From Bubalus kerabau (Eukaryota > Chordata > Mammalia > Artiodactyla > Bovidae): DNA of 64,000 nt. Below the pieces are notes generated by a model. The model was not told where the DNA came from. It saw only the letters and a list, made by a program, of their open reading frames with translations, and did not search any database. The stretch is taken from contig NC_073637.1 of the NCBI RefSeq assembly GCF_029407905.1, forward strand, positions 57,660,501 through 57,724,500, in the 5' to 3' direction. The position numbers were made by a program, and so were the translations under genes. Below, piece by piece: positions 22,780-34,392 of this stretch; positions within the stretch are counted from its first letter, which is position 1, and each line of letters starts with the position of its first letter.

Positions 22780-23520
22780 TGTTTTTGAGATACTGAATTT
22801 TATTAAATAATATTTTAGCCTGTATTGAAATATCAATAGTCTTATGATTTTCACTTATTTCTATATTACATTAATAAAAATTTTTAAGTTACCATTACCA
22901 TTTCTTGATTTATTATTTTCATCATAAATATTCTGCTAGATTTAATGTTAAGACTCTGATTAGCCTTTATTCTTATGTGAGATTGCCTAGGGGAATTTTT
23001 GAAATTAAGGACATATTCTATTAATCACAAAAAGAGGAAAAGTAAGTGACTAAGTTCTCAATTAGTTTTTTTTTTCTTCTTTAATAATCTATGAATATAA
23101 AGCCATAGATTTTATTCTGAATATTGCTTTGGACATATCCCATACTATTTTTTTTTGGAAGTGTCCATTAATGACATATTCTAAATGATCTATAATATAC
23201 TGATCCAAGAATAATTTGAAATAGTGTTTAAAAATTTTAACTACCTTTTATTTGGCCATTTACATTTCAAGCTTTAGTGCTTTGTGATTATAGAATGTTT
23301 TCACACTTTGCTTTTGCAATTGAGGTTATCTTTATGACTTACTGTTAATTATTGTAACTGTCATGCTTTTTTAGGAAAAATGTATATAGTTTTTGTGTTT
23401 TCAAAGTTAGATAATAGGTAAGTCAGTCATTATTTATAGTGTTCAAAATTACATTATTCATTTATCAACAGTTACTTGCCTAGTTGATCAGTTAAAGTCT
23501 GAAGAAAATATATAAATTTT
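22780..23520 (-). repeat. Old L1 ORF2 relic (antisense)
   Basis: Highly decayed reversed ORF2 words, for example 'ataaagccatagattttattctgaatattgctttggacatatcccat', 'gtgattatagaatgttttcac' and 'gtaactgtcatgc'. Their order fits L1 ORF2 just after the RT domain. Much older than its neighbours. Confidence 0.5.
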
Positions 23521-23529
23521 AATATTTTT

Positions 23530-24312
23530 GGTTGTGGAGAAAAGGGAACTCTCCTATATTGTTGGTGGGATTGTATATTAGTTCAGTCACTATGGAGAAC
23601 AGTATGGATGTTTCTCAAAAAAGTAGAGTTACCATATGATCCAGCAATCCCACTCCTGAGCACATATTTGGAAAAGATGAAAACTCTAATTCAAAAAGAT
23701 ACATACACCTCACTCTTCACAGCAGCACTATTTATAAGAGCCAAGACATGGAAGCAAGCTAAGTGTTCATCAACAGATGAACTGATAAAGAAGCTCTGGT
23801 ATATATATGCAATGGAATATTACTCAGCCATCAAAAGAATGAAACAATGCCATTTGCAGCAATATGGATGGACCTAGAGATTTTTATACTAAAAGAAGTC
23901 AGAAAAAGACAAATACCATATGATATTACTTAAATGTGGAATCTAAAATATGACATAAATGAACTTGGTTATGAAATAAAAACAGACTCATAACATAACT
24001 CATGCTACTAAAGAGGAAAGAGGGTGAGAGAGGGATAAATTAGGAGTTTTGGAACAGCAATATAGACTACTACATATAACATATTATAGATAAGCAAAAA
24101 GGTCCTATGTTTAGCACAGGGAACTGTATTCAATATGCTGTAGTAAGTCATAATGGGAAAGAATAATGAAAGAATATAAACACTAAAAGAATATGAATGT
24201 GTGTGTGTATATATATAAATATACACACATACACATATATATTTAGCTGAACCACTTTGCTGTACACCAGAAACTAACACAACTTTGCAAATCAACTACA
24301 CTTTAATAAAAA
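23530..24312 (+). mobile_element. L1 LINE 3' end (ORF2 C-terminus + 3'UTR)
   Basis: Begins in ORF2 at 'gttgtggagaaaagggaac'. A 90-codon frame at 23608-23877 still reads as the L1 ORF2 C-terminus (ELPYDPAIPLL..., KTWKQAKCSSTDELI, WYIYAMEYYSAIK). The 3'UTR contains a TG/TA microsatellite at about 24195-24242 and ends 'cactttaataaaaaa', where AATAAA serves as the polyadenylation signal. Confidence 0.92.
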
Positions 24313-25699
24313 AGTTATCTTTTGTTTATACTGACACTTCCTATTTAAATTCAGAACCAGTTTCTCCTTAATCTCATCAATCTTACTAACAATCTCATTT
24401 ATCTCATTTTGGGGGTGCAGAAATTTATGTCCTAATATAGTTATTCACTTGTTTTGCCCCCAAATATATACACAAAAGCTTCAGAACAATAATAATGACA
24501 CCATCTCATGAATATGGCCACCAGAAAAAGCTTATTTTTTTTTCTCAATTATATTTGTCCTTTGCTTGTATTTTGCTAGGGATATACAGTTCAGTGTGTG
24601 ACTTTCAAAATCATTTGGAATGGTTCATCTCTGTGTGCTTATGCTACCAAATGGTTAGACAATTAGTTTCACTTGTTCAATTTCCTCTTTATTTTTAGGG
24701 AAATTTATGTAATGTTAAAAATAATTATGCATACAATCAAATGTCAAGCTAAAATCAACATAACAAGCTAGCATCTTTCACTGTTGATGTTATTGTCTTT
24801 CTTCTACAATAAATATTAATAAAAAGATTATCAGCTTTTTTAATTTTAAGAATAAATTTTATGTGAATAGTACATATATATGTGTATAAGATATGTATAT
24901 GTGCATATATGTGTGTGCATATTATCCCTCCATCTTTTTAAGACAAATTGTATTCCATATGCACTTTTCATCACTTTGCTCTTGTCATGTAACATCACTT
25001 TTTGCATTTTTTACTTCTTTTGTGATCTCCCGTGTATGACTGACAGTGAATTTTATAAAACTAATTTTTATTTTTCAAATTCAGGCCTTCAACTTAGGAG
25101 AATTTTATTCTAAGAGGTATTTGTATTTTTTTCTTGTGGGGTTCTATTAGGTTTTAAAAAAATATCTGTACTAGTATACATAGGAGGAATTTCCATTCTC
25201 TGCCTCTATCTCTCTCTCCTCACTTTTAAATCATGATTGAAAGAATTCTTTTCCTCTTTCTGGAAAGCATGAATCCCCAAAGATAGGGCTGCTTTTCCTC
25301 AGAGATATTTATGCCCTTTCCTGGAGTAAATTCTGATACTGCTACTAAGAGAAACCAGTTGAGTGACTCCTACATATTCTACAAATGTGGAAATACTTGC
25401 ATAGACACAAGAAGGAAAAACTAAGACACAGATGTGTAGCAAAAATAAATAGTTCTCTTTTCTTACTTCTGGTGACAGTATAAGTCATCATAATTATTAT
25501 CCATGAAGCAAAGACAAAGAGAAAATGGAAGACAGCCCAGGAACACAAACACACAGTTGTTTGCAAGACTGAAAACTGATGCCGTCTACAAAAGACAGGC
25601 TTATTGAATGGACATAGATGACTCACAAGAATCTTGTCTCCTGCCCAAGACTTTACTGCATAGTGAGTGGAAACAGTGCAACTGGTATTTGAAACTTAA
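24313..25699. other. AT-rich unique sequence
   Basis: About 1.4 kb. A TATG-rich microsatellite-like patch lies at 24875-24925. A 93-codon minus frame at 25345-25626 has no recognised domain. No gene is supported. Confidence 0.45.
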
Positions 25700-25809
25700 G
25701 ATGTATAAAACGGATAGGAAACAAAGATATTGTAGAGCCATTGGTTTGTAATGACTTTAAATGGAATATGATCTGTAAAAATACTGAATCATTATATTGT
25801 ACATCTGAA

Positions 25810-26115
25810 ATCAATATTATACTGTAAATCAACTATCAGTTCAGTTTAGCTCAGTTGCTCAGTCATGTCCAACTCTTTTCGACCCCATGGACTGCGCCAC
25901 GCCAGGCCTCCCTGTCCATCACCAGCTCCTGGAGTTTATTCAAACTCATGTCCATCGAGTCAATCAATATTATACTGTAAATCAACTATCAGTTCAGTTT
26001 AGCTCAGTTGCTCAGTCATGTCCAACTCTTTTCGACCCCATGGACTGCACCACGCCAGGCCTCCCTGTCCATCACCAGCTCCTGTAGTTTATTCAAACTC
26101 ATGTCCATCGAGTCA
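25810..26115. repeat. 153-bp tandem duplication across an L1/BovB junction
   Basis: Unit 1 (25810-25962) and unit 2 (25963-26115) are identical except for two single-base differences (gactgcgcc/gactgcacc and cctggag/cctgtag). Each unit contains the end of the L1 host, the TSD and the first about 126 bp of BovB. The duplication therefore postdates the BovB insertion. Confidence 0.95.
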
Positions 26116-26655
26116 GTGATGCCATCCAACCATCTCATCCTTTGTCATCCCCTTCTCCTCCCGCCCTCAATCTTTCCCAGCATCAGGGTCTTTTCAAATG
26201 AGTCAGCTCTTTGAATCATGTGGCCAAACTACTGGAGTTTCAGCTTCAACAACAGTCCTTCCAATGAATATTTAGGACTGATTTCCTTTAGGATAGACTG
26301 GTTGGATCTCCTTGCAGTCCAAGGGACTCTCAAGAATCTTCTCCAACACCACAGTTCAAAAGCATCAATTCTTTGGTGCTCAGCTTTCTTTATGGTCCAA
26401 CTCTCATATCCATACATGACTACTGGAAAAACCATAGCTTTGACTAGATGGACCTTTGTTGGAAAAATAATGTCTCTGCTTTTTAATATGCTGTCTAGGT
26501 TGGTCATAACTATTCTTCCAAGGAGTAAGTGTCTTTTTATTTCATGGCTGCAGTCACCATCTACAGTGATTTTGGAGCCTCCCAAAATAAAGTCTGCCAC
26601 TGTTTCCATTGTTTCCCCATCTATTTGCCATGAAGTGATGGGACTGGATGCCATG
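25837..26655 (-). mobile_element. BovB LINE 3' part, 5'-truncated, partly duplicated
   Basis: Antisense BovB inserted in an L1 tail with the 9-bp TSD atcaactat (25828-25836 and 26656-26664). A 143-codon minus frame (26229-26660) still encodes the ORF2 C-terminal part (SWTIKKAEHQRIDAFELWCW, LRVPWTARRSNQSILKEI). It lacks the polymerase motifs, which lie further upstream, and is not functional. The first about 126 bp of the element are duplicated (see 25810-26115). Confidence 0.92.
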
Positions 26656-26686
26656 ATCAACTATACTTCAATTAAAAAATAAAGAA

Positions 26687-27719
26687 ATCTAAGGAATGCT
26701 TAGTATATATTAAACTTGTCACACATTTATTATCTATTAAGTATTCAGTCAGAGAAAATTAAAAAGACTTCTATTTTTTCTTTTGTAGGTACAGGAGGAA
26801 AGAAAGAAAGCTTGTATAACTTGGTCAAGGCCATAATGAAATCCTGTGACTTGGAGAATCTGAAATAACATCTTTCTTGAGCCTCATCTTGTGCTTTAAC
26901 CACAAAGTAACACTAGATTCTTTATAAACTACAACTACTGGCAGTCCCATAGGTAATCTCAGCAATATTTTGGTGGAAATGTAGTTCTTTCTTGAGGAGC
27001 TATCACTCTGAGTTTTATTTGTTCTTTTCCTTAGTGGAACATCAGATCACATGTAGTTAGCTGCACTGTAGCTTACTGATTTTAGTTTCCCTTGTCTAGA
27101 TGCCTTCTCTTCTTTTTCCCTTTTCTCTAACAAAGTTTAAATGAAACCTAACATTTCCAAGCATAAATATGTACAACACTGACTTCTAAATGCTGATTTG
27201 CTAAAATAATTCCTTTCTAAATTATACGATCATTATGTAATGGAGTAGATGTGGAGATAAAGAAATAAAGAGTTTATTAAAGGCAAATAAGACATATATC
27301 TTAGAGTTTATTTCACAGGATAACCTTATGTGTGAAATTATTACATCAGGATGGCCCATTGGAACTGCATAACTCTTGATCAGGGAGTATAATGTAATCT
27401 TGGGGCTGAGGAAACTTAAGAGAACCCATAATCCCCTAAAATTGACCGTAAAACTTTTGCATGTGTGTTGTTTTCTGGAAATAAGGTCCATGGAGCTCTT
27501 GAAAATTTCAAAGGGGTTTGTGGCCTCCTCCCTAACCTCCAGATGAGAATATATCTATAGAAGAAAACTAAACATGTCATCAAAAATTTAAAATTTGCTA
27601 TGGAAAAGTTGCTGTGTAGAGTCAAATATTTTTATTTGGTTGTCATAATCTAAGATGAGTATATTATTGTGAATTTCTATTTCTTATTTGAATGGTAATT
27701 GCCATTCTTTAAATGTCTA
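26687..27719. other. Unique intergenic sequence
   Basis: About 1 kb without a recognised element. An 89-codon minus frame at 27222-27491 and a 69-codon one at 27416-27625 overlap in different frames and are treated as chance. Confidence 0.45.
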
Positions 27720-27868
27720 TTGCTTTAAATATTTTATCTCCAAATCCTCATAGATTTCTCCAAGGTAGATATTATTCATCTCACCTTACAATTGGGAAAC
27801 GAAGTCTTCAAAAGTCTAAGGAACTTATACAGTAGATAACTGGTAGAAGCTCTATTTGACTACAGAGC
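27720..27868 (-). repeat. MIR SINE (antisense)
   Basis: 'gtagatattattcatctcaccttacaattgggaaacgaagtc', then 'ggaacttatacagtagataactggtagaagc' and 'ctacagagcctgc' follow reversed MIR order. Confidence 0.65.
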
Positions 27869-27910
27869 CTGCATATATTTTATTATTATTTTTTTAATTC
27901 AAAAGGCAGT

Positions 27911-28284
27911 GACAGTCGGTCCTTGTTGGTTTTCCATTTTAAATACAGCAGTGTGTATATGTCTATCTCAAACTCCCTAACTATTCCTGGCCTCTATCTT
28001 CCACCTTTTTTCGCCTGTCTCAACAACCGTAACTTCTTTCTGTAAGTCTGTGAGTCTGTCTCTATTTTATAAGTGTATAAGTTCATTTGTATCCTTTCTT
28101 TTTGGATTACACAGATAAGGACCTACTGTATAGCACAAGGAATTCTGCTCAATGTTATGTGGCAGCCTGGATGGGAGGGGAGTGTGGGGCAGAATGGATA
28201 CATATATAAGTATGGCTGAATCCCTTTGTTGTCCACTTGAAATTACTACAAGATTGTTAATTGGCTATACTTCAATATAAAATA
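27911..28284 (+). mobile_element. Twin-primed (5'-inverted) L1 3' end
   Basis: 27911-28113 is antisense L1 3'UTR ('gtcggtccttgttggttttcc', 'gtctgtgagtctgtctc', 'taagttcatttgtatcc'). At about 28115 the strand flips, and 'ataaggacctactgtatagcac..ctatacttcaatataaaat' is the sense 3' terminus. The inverted piece ends (in L1 sense) at the same aaggacc.actgt where the sense piece begins. Confidence 0.82.
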
Positions 28285-28593
28285 TAGACTTCTTAAGAAC
28301 AGGCAGCGACATCTCTTGTTTTATTGAGCAAGAGATGTCTTGCTTGCTTTACTGTGTGTCTTACTTGTTTTACTGTATCAGATCACAAGCCTAAAGCTTT
28401 TCAGTTGTTGGCTTTTAATTTTTATTTATGAAAATAAAAAATAAAGATGACAATTTTACTTATTTCATCTGTAAGATGATAATCACTCTTCTTAGTTAAG
28501 AGATGACTGCACTGAAACTAGTGAGTTCCCAACAATTTGAAACAGGCAGAACAGGGTTCAAATTTAAAAAACCGTAAACTTTTTATTTCCTTT
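28285..28593. other. Unique spacer with a small hairpin
   Basis: Contains a perfect 11-bp inverted repeat, gacatctcttg (28308-28318) and caagagatgtc (28329-28339), with a 10-nt loop. Otherwise non-repetitive. Confidence 0.5.
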
Positions 28594-28605
28594 TATATAC
28601 TCAAT

Positions 28606-28931
28606 GACATGAAGTGAAGTGAAGTGAAAGTTTCTCAGTTGTGTCAGACTCTTTGTGATTCCATGGACTGCACAGTCCATAGAATTCTCCAGGCCAGAAT
28701 ACTGGAGTGGATAGCCATCTCCTTCTCTAGAGATCTTTCCAACCTAGAGATTGAACCCAGGTTTCCCATATTGCAGGTGGATTCTCTACCAGCTGAGCCA
28801 CCAGGGAAGCCCAAGAAGACTGGAGTGGGTAGCCTATTACTTCTTCAGGGGATCTTCCAGACCCAGGAATCAAACCAGGGTCTCCTGCATTGCAGGTAGA
28901 TTCTTTACCAGCTGAGCTACCAGGGAAGCCC
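28606..28931 (-). mobile_element. ART2A-type tRNA-SINE dimer
   Basis: The left end holds GAAGT repeats (the tail), then the Bov-tA body reversed, then two reversed tRNA-like heads (ending near 28813 and 28931). TSD tatatact(c/t)aat at 28594-28605 and 28932-28943, with one mismatch. Confidence 0.92.
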
Positions 28932-28943
28932 TATATACTTAAT

Positions 28944-29300
28944 ACCATCTTCAAATTGATTGCCTGGATGAGTTAGGAGTGTATTCAGATGCAAGTAACA
29001 TACACTTCCAGAGAGTATTTAAACAAATAAGGGGCTTCTCCTCTTGTAACAGGAAGTCTGGAGAACAGCGGCTTGGTGCTGACGCAGAGGCTAGAGGATA
29101 TTCATCAGTAAACTGGGCTCATCCATTCTTCTCATTCTATCATAATTACTATGCAGCTTTCATTCAGGAAGGACAGCAGCTTTACCTCCAGGCTTACATT
29201 CTTACTCAGCCCAGAAAAAGGTGGAAATACAAAGAGAAAAGTGAAAAAAGGCTTTTCCTCAGGAGAATTAATTTGGGAAGAACACCCTAGGGAACATCTT
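28944..29300. other. Unassigned sequence, possibly an old repeat
   Basis: A 103-codon plus frame (28979-29290) is present, but its words ('gtattcagatgcaagtaac', 'aacaaataaggggcttctcct') look more like an old mammal-wide repeat than coding DNA. No family assigned. Confidence 0.35.
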
Positions 29301-29306
29301 AGTAAC

Positions 29307-29600
29307 TGCTGCTGCTGCTGCTGCTAAGTTCCTTCAGTCGTGTCTGACTCTGTGCGACCCCATAGATGGCAGCCCACCAGGCTCCCCCGTCCCTGGGATT
29401 CTCCAAGCAAGAACACCGGAGTGGGTTACCATTTCCTTCTCCAATGCATGAAAGTCAAAAGTGAAAGTGAAGTCGCTCAGTCGCGTCCGACTCTTAGCAA
29501 CCCCTCTTAGTCTGACTCTTAGGACTGCAGCCTGCCAGGCTCCTCTGTCCATGGGATTTTCCAGGCAAGAGTACTGGAGCGGGGTGCCATTCCCTTCTCC
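29307..29600 (-). mobile_element. Bov-A2 SINE
   Basis: Starts with a GCT trinucleotide run, 'aagttccttcagtcgtgtctgactctgtgcgacc'. It contains both Bov-A monomers joined by 'ccaatgcatgaaagtc' and ends 'ggggtgccattcccttctcc'. The second monomer has a local duplication of 'tctgactctta' near 29509-29521. Confidence 0.93.
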
Positions 29601-29904
29601 TAGTGGTTAGTAATAGCTAGAAGCAAGGCTGGGAGATGATGGACTGTGAGTTAGGTACACATTGTTTCCCTGTACTAAGTCTGGATCTATATGTAAAGAT
29701 GAGTAATGGAATTGGAAAGAAAACCAGGGGGTGTGCTAAATGACTCTTTCTTTTTTCACCTTGGTGAAATTTTGGTGACCTTATTCAATTTCTATAGAGA
29801 AAACACTAATTTAGAAGATGCAGGGTCTGAATGACAAAAACTGAGTAATTACTAAACCATAGGATCTATTCTGGAATATTAGGATTCAGCTATAAAAAAA
29901 GGAT

Positions 29905-30500
29905 TAATAGATATGGTTCCTGATTTCATACATTTTAAGGCTTTGTGAGAAAAGTATTCAGAATGTACAGAAGAATAACAAGTGCTGCCAAAACAGAAAT
30001 ATTTTGTTGAAAATAAATGATTATGGGAACCTAACCTATTTTAAGTGGTAAAAAGATGAGACCTAAAAGATGAATAAGATTTTGTAAGTCTAGACCTAGG
30101 GGCAGACAAGAGGGTTTCAAGCAGAAGAAACAGTGTCTAAGAAACAGTTGTGGAAGAGGACAAAAATATAATACACTGAATGCATGGAGAAAATACAATG
30201 CATTAAAAAGTTGAAGGAAGGAGTCACAAGAAAAAGAGACAAGAGCTAGAGAGAAAGAAGTTAGATTATGATGGGCTTCTGTGAGATGTTCAGGTTTCAG
30301 AGACTTAAACTAAGGTCAATGAGAAGCCAAGGAAAGAGTTTAAACATGACTGAATCTTTATTTTAATCCATCACTCTGCCTGCCAGTAGACAGTGGAATG
30401 GAGGGAGATGACAGGCATGCTATTCCTCAGTAATGAGAGTATGAACGCTTTGACTAGTGAGAAGACAGTGGCACTGAAGAAAGTGGGTGGAGTCCTGCGA
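29905..30500 (-). repeat. L2 LINE 3' end relic (antisense)
   Basis: Ordered reversed L2 words: 'gagacctaaaagatgaataag', 'gggcagacaagagggtttcaagcagaagaaacag', 'gatgggcttctgtgagatg', 'gagaagccaaggaaagagtttaaacatgac', 'tccatcactctgcctgcc'. Decayed but collinear with the copy at 2.5 kb. Confidence 0.65.
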
Positions 30501-30789
30501 TACTATAGGTAGCAGGATCTACCTGTTGGGGCCATGGATTGGGTGTAAGAGCTGAGGAATAAGGAGACTCGGGTTTGTGGCTTAAGAAACTGGATGACAA
30601 CTATAAATTGGTAAGAATGACAGATTGGTAAGCTTGGAAGGGATTATTTAGTTCAACATCAATAATTTATAGATGAAAACTTGAAGCCAGAATGTGAAGA
30701 AACTTTCATAACAACTGTTTTTCAGTGAATGAATCAGATGAATTCTTTTACCAAAATTTATTGAGCACTGATGATTTTTTTTCCCCCCA
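30501..30789. other. Old repeat debris
   Basis: Includes 'ggaagggattatttagttcaac..atttatagatgaaaacttgaagccag', resembling an old SINE core, and 'aaatttattgagcactgatg' just before the Bov-tA. Not assignable with confidence. Confidence 0.35.
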
Positions 30790-30985
30790 GCCTTCCCTGG
30801 TAGCTCAGTCGATAAAGAATCTGCCTGAGTGCAGGAGACCCGGGTTCAATCCCTGGGTCAGGAAGATCCTCTGGAGAAGGAAATGGCAAACCACTCCAAT
30901 ATCCTTGCCTGGAAAATCCCATGGACAGAGGAGTCTGCAGTCCATGGCATCTCAAAGAGTTGGGCACGACTGAACGAGCAACACT
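30790..30985 (+). mobile_element. Bov-tA SINE
   Basis: 'gccttccctggtagctcag' head, 'gggttcaatccctgggtcagg' B-box region, 'ccttgcctggaaaatccc' body, and 'gggcacgactgaacgagcaacac' end. Slightly short in the 'ggagtctgcagtccatgg' region. Confidence 0.9.
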
Positions 30986-32978
30986 TAAGATTTTTCAGAC
31001 CCTTTGCTTAGAACCTGAGAGTGCAGACAGAACAATGAGATTTGGTTCCTGTTCAACCTTGCACAGTTCAAACCCAGGTTAATTTCAGCCCAAAGTATTT
31101 TCCATGCCACTGTTTCTTCCTTCTTGAGCATTTATATAGAGTTATAATCTATGGTATTTTATCCATCTTTAAATTAATATTTTTGAGAAAAATTATTTTA
31201 CCTCTTTAAATCTGCATAACTCTGCATAATGTCACTTAAAATCTCACCAACACTTCTCCATATTGACTATGCAAATAGTCTTTTAAAACACAACCTTTTG
31301 CTAATATTATTTTGATCTGCTAGTTGTATAGGTCTATCTGCTGTATTATAGTTTAAAAGAGTTATAAGCATAATTATGTCCAACTTCATTTGTGTTGTGT
31401 CAGTGCTTAAGACAGTAAAAATAATGCTGGTTGAGGATTTAATTTTTTAAGATTCAGGATACCAACTCCAAAGTTGTTATTCTGATTTTTGAATGCTTTA
31501 TAAGAAGGAGTTTAAAATTAAAACATTAAGTTTTTAAAATGTTTCATGAATATTTTAAAAACTAGATGTTCTAAAGTATGGATTTTATTTCATACTTTGG
31601 TGCTTATTCTGTTTATCTCTCATGCAATGTATTTCCCCAGAAAACCAGGGAAAGGTTTCCTTGACAACCATAAAAATAGATAAGCACTTTTAATCTTGAG
31701 GTATGTGTTGCAACCAACAGTGATTTTTTTTTTTTTTTGAGTGTTATAATTGACTTTATGCCATGAAAATTTGTGTGCCTTCAATAAGGGAGTTTTCCTG
31801 GAAAATAAATTCACAGAGCCCTTGACTGTCATATTATTTTACATTATATGCTATATCATTACAAAGGGTTAGTTTTTAAATGGCTTCAAAAACAAATAGT
31901 GGACACTAAACCTAACTAAATGAGTTGTGGATCGAGAAAGAATGTGCGATTTCCTTTATTTTCAAATATAACTCTTTTTTTTTTTTTTTTGCATTCTACT
32001 TCAGAGTACACTTTAAAGGACTGATCCTAAATTTTATTTATAGCTTAATTTTGAACTTTTAACCAAAAACCTCCAACAGTAAGATTATACAATGATAGAA
32101 TCACCTGCCTCTGGAGGTACTGAGTTCCGATCACTACATAAATTGAATGACAAGATTGAATTATTAGTATATAGCAATTATTAGTACATAGTAAATGCAA
32201 TAGTGTAGAATCCTGGTAAATAGTGCTCATAAAAAGTAATAGTAAAAGTGATGATGGTGCTGGTGATAGTAATAGTAGTAATATATAGTGTTTATCATCA
32301 TTATTATAATTACCTGAGGTGGTCTAGTGTAGAGGAGGCTCTGTTGACGAGAGGTTCGCTAAGATTTATATCTTTAAATCATGTAAACGAGTGTTAAGAA
32401 CTTCTCAATGAATAGTTTCTTCTTTCTAGATTACTTGACTAGAACTTTAAATCAACGTTAATATATGAAACACTTTAAATAAAATCTTGTACTCTACACA
32501 GAGGACTTATCTTTTACACTAATCTTAGTAAATGCTATACACAGGCTTAGTGCTGCAGCCATTCTGTATGTTATACAAAGGCTGTCCCAGACTTCAAGGC
32601 CCTGACCCCTCTGAGGGGAGATGGGACAGATTATTTCCTGGTGCTGTTTACACTTCTATCACACGACAGAATTGGCTTTGTTCACTATACTATTTGAGTG
32701 TATAGTCCCAGAATGGTATATAGAGATCAGATATTATATACACAAGAGATATACTGGTTAGAGTAGGCTGAACTGTTGTAATAAAGTGTCCCCCAAATTC
32801 AATAATTCAAACAACATATGAGCTTAACTCTCTGTCATGCAGCCATGCCAGGGAAGGATGAGGTGACCAACAGGTAACCAAGCACCGCCCAATCATTCAG
32901 GGAAGAGTTTTCTTCCGTACTGTTTTTTCACCATCTTCTAGAGTAGTCATTGCGTGCATGGTCAAAATGGAGTTGCTG
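30986..32978. other. Long AT-rich unique segment
   Basis: About 2 kb. T-runs at 31723-31738 and 31976-31990, and a GTAATA/GATGGTG-rich imperfect simple repeat at 32230-32305. 32755-32920 carries phrases ('gtaataaagtgtcccccaaattc') suggestive of an old mammalian repeat. No exon supported. Confidence 0.4.
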
Positions 32979-33351
32979 TCAAAACTACAATAAGGTATCA
33001 TTTCACACCAGTTAGAGTGGCCATCATCAAAAGTCTGCAAATAATAAAGTCTGGAGAGGGTGTGGAGAAAAGGGAGCCCTACATTGCCGGCGGGAATGTA
33101 AACTGGTATAGCCGCTAAGAAGAACAGTGCAGAGGTTCATCAAAAAAACTAAAAAGAGAGTTACCATATGACCCAGCAATCCCACATCTGGGCATACATC
33201 TGGAAAAGGTGAAAACTTTAATACAAAAAGATACATACACCCCCACTGTTCATAGCAGCCCTATTTACAATGGCCAAGACATGGAAGCAACCTAAACGTT
33301 CATCAACAGATGGAGAGATGAAGATGTGGTATATATATCCAATGAAATGTT

Positions 33352-33620
33352 GCTGCTGCTAAGTCGCTTCAGTCATGTCCGACTCTGTGAGACCTCATAG
33401 ACGGCAGCCACAAGGCTCCCCCGTCCCTGGGATTCTCCAGGCAAGAACACTGGAGTGGGTTGCCATTTCCTTCTCCAATGCATGAAAGTGAAAAGTGAAA
33501 GGAAGTCACTCAGTCGTGTCTGACTCTTAGCAACCTCATGGACTGCAGCCCACCAGGCTCCTTCATCCACGGGATTTCCCAGGCAAGAGTACTGGAGTCG
33601 GTTGCCATTGCCTTCTCCAC
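33352..33620 (-). mobile_element. Bov-A2 SINE inside L1
   Basis: GCTGCTGCT start, two Bov-A monomers, and end 'ggttgccattgccttctccac'. Perfect 11-bp TSD aatgaaatgtt at 33341-33351 and 33621-33631, made of L1 sequence. Confidence 0.95.
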
Positions 33621-33999
33621 AATGAAATGTTACTCAGTCATAAAAAAGAATGAAATAAGGCAATTTGCCACAAAAAGAGTGGAACTAAAGATTATCATAC
33701 TAAGTCAGATAAAGAAGGACAAACATCATTTGATATCACTTATGTGTGGAATCTAAGAAAATGATACAGATGATCTTATTTACAAAACAGTAACAGACTC
33801 ATAGACTTCGAGAATGATATGGTCAATGGGGCCGGAGGGAAGGAACAGAGCGGAAGGGAGGATAGTTAGGAAGTCTGGGATTGCTCTGTGCACACTGCAC
33901 ATTTAAAATGGATAACCAGCAAGGACCCACTGTATAGCAAAGGGAACTCTGCCCAGTATTGTATAACAACCTAAACGGGACAAGAATTAGAAAAAGCAT

Positions 34000-34333
34000 C
34001 AGTTCAGTTCAGTCACTCAGTCATGTCTGACTCTTTGTGACCCCATGAATTGCAGCATGCCATGCCTCCCTGTCCATCACCAACTTCCGGAGTTCACCCA
34101 AACACATGTCCATCGAGTCGGTGATGCCATCCAGGCATCTCATTCTCTGTCATCACCTCTTTCTCCTGCCCCCAATCCCTCCCAGCATCAGGGTCTTTTC
34201 CAATGAGTCAACTCTTCACATGAGGTGGCCAAAGTACTGGAGTTTCAGCTTTAGCATCAGTCCTTCCAATGAACACCCAGGACTGATCTCCTTTAGAATG
34301 GACTGGTTGTATCTCTTTGCTGTCCAAGGGACT
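34000..34333 (-). mobile_element. BovB LINE 3' end inside L1
   Basis: Starts 'cagttcagttcagtcactcag' and ends at 'tgtccaagggact', about 334 bp of reversed BovB. L1 3'UTR continues after it. No clean TSD is visible. Confidence 0.92.
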
Positions 34334-34392
34334 AAAAGGATAGATACATGTATATATATGATTGAATCACTTTACTGTACACTTGAAACTAA

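Larger units (their letters stand above)
25700..26686 (+). mobile_element. L1 3' end split by a BovB insertion
   Basis: The left part (25700-25836) carries the L1 3'UTR words 'ggaatatgatctgtaaaaatactgaatcattatattgtacatctgaaatc..ctgtaaatcaactat'. The right part (26665-26686) resumes exactly with 'acttcaattaaaaaataaag'. The join is seamless once the BovB and one copy of atcaactat are removed. Confidence 0.88.

Noticed and set aside
26218..26682. 154-codon + strand open frame
   Set aside because: Opposite strand of the BovB ORF2 C-terminus. The minus frame gives the recognisable protein.
28308..28339. Possible microRNA hairpin (11-bp perfect stem)
   Set aside because: The stem is far too short for a microRNA precursor. 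Such short inverted repeats are common in AT-rich DNA.
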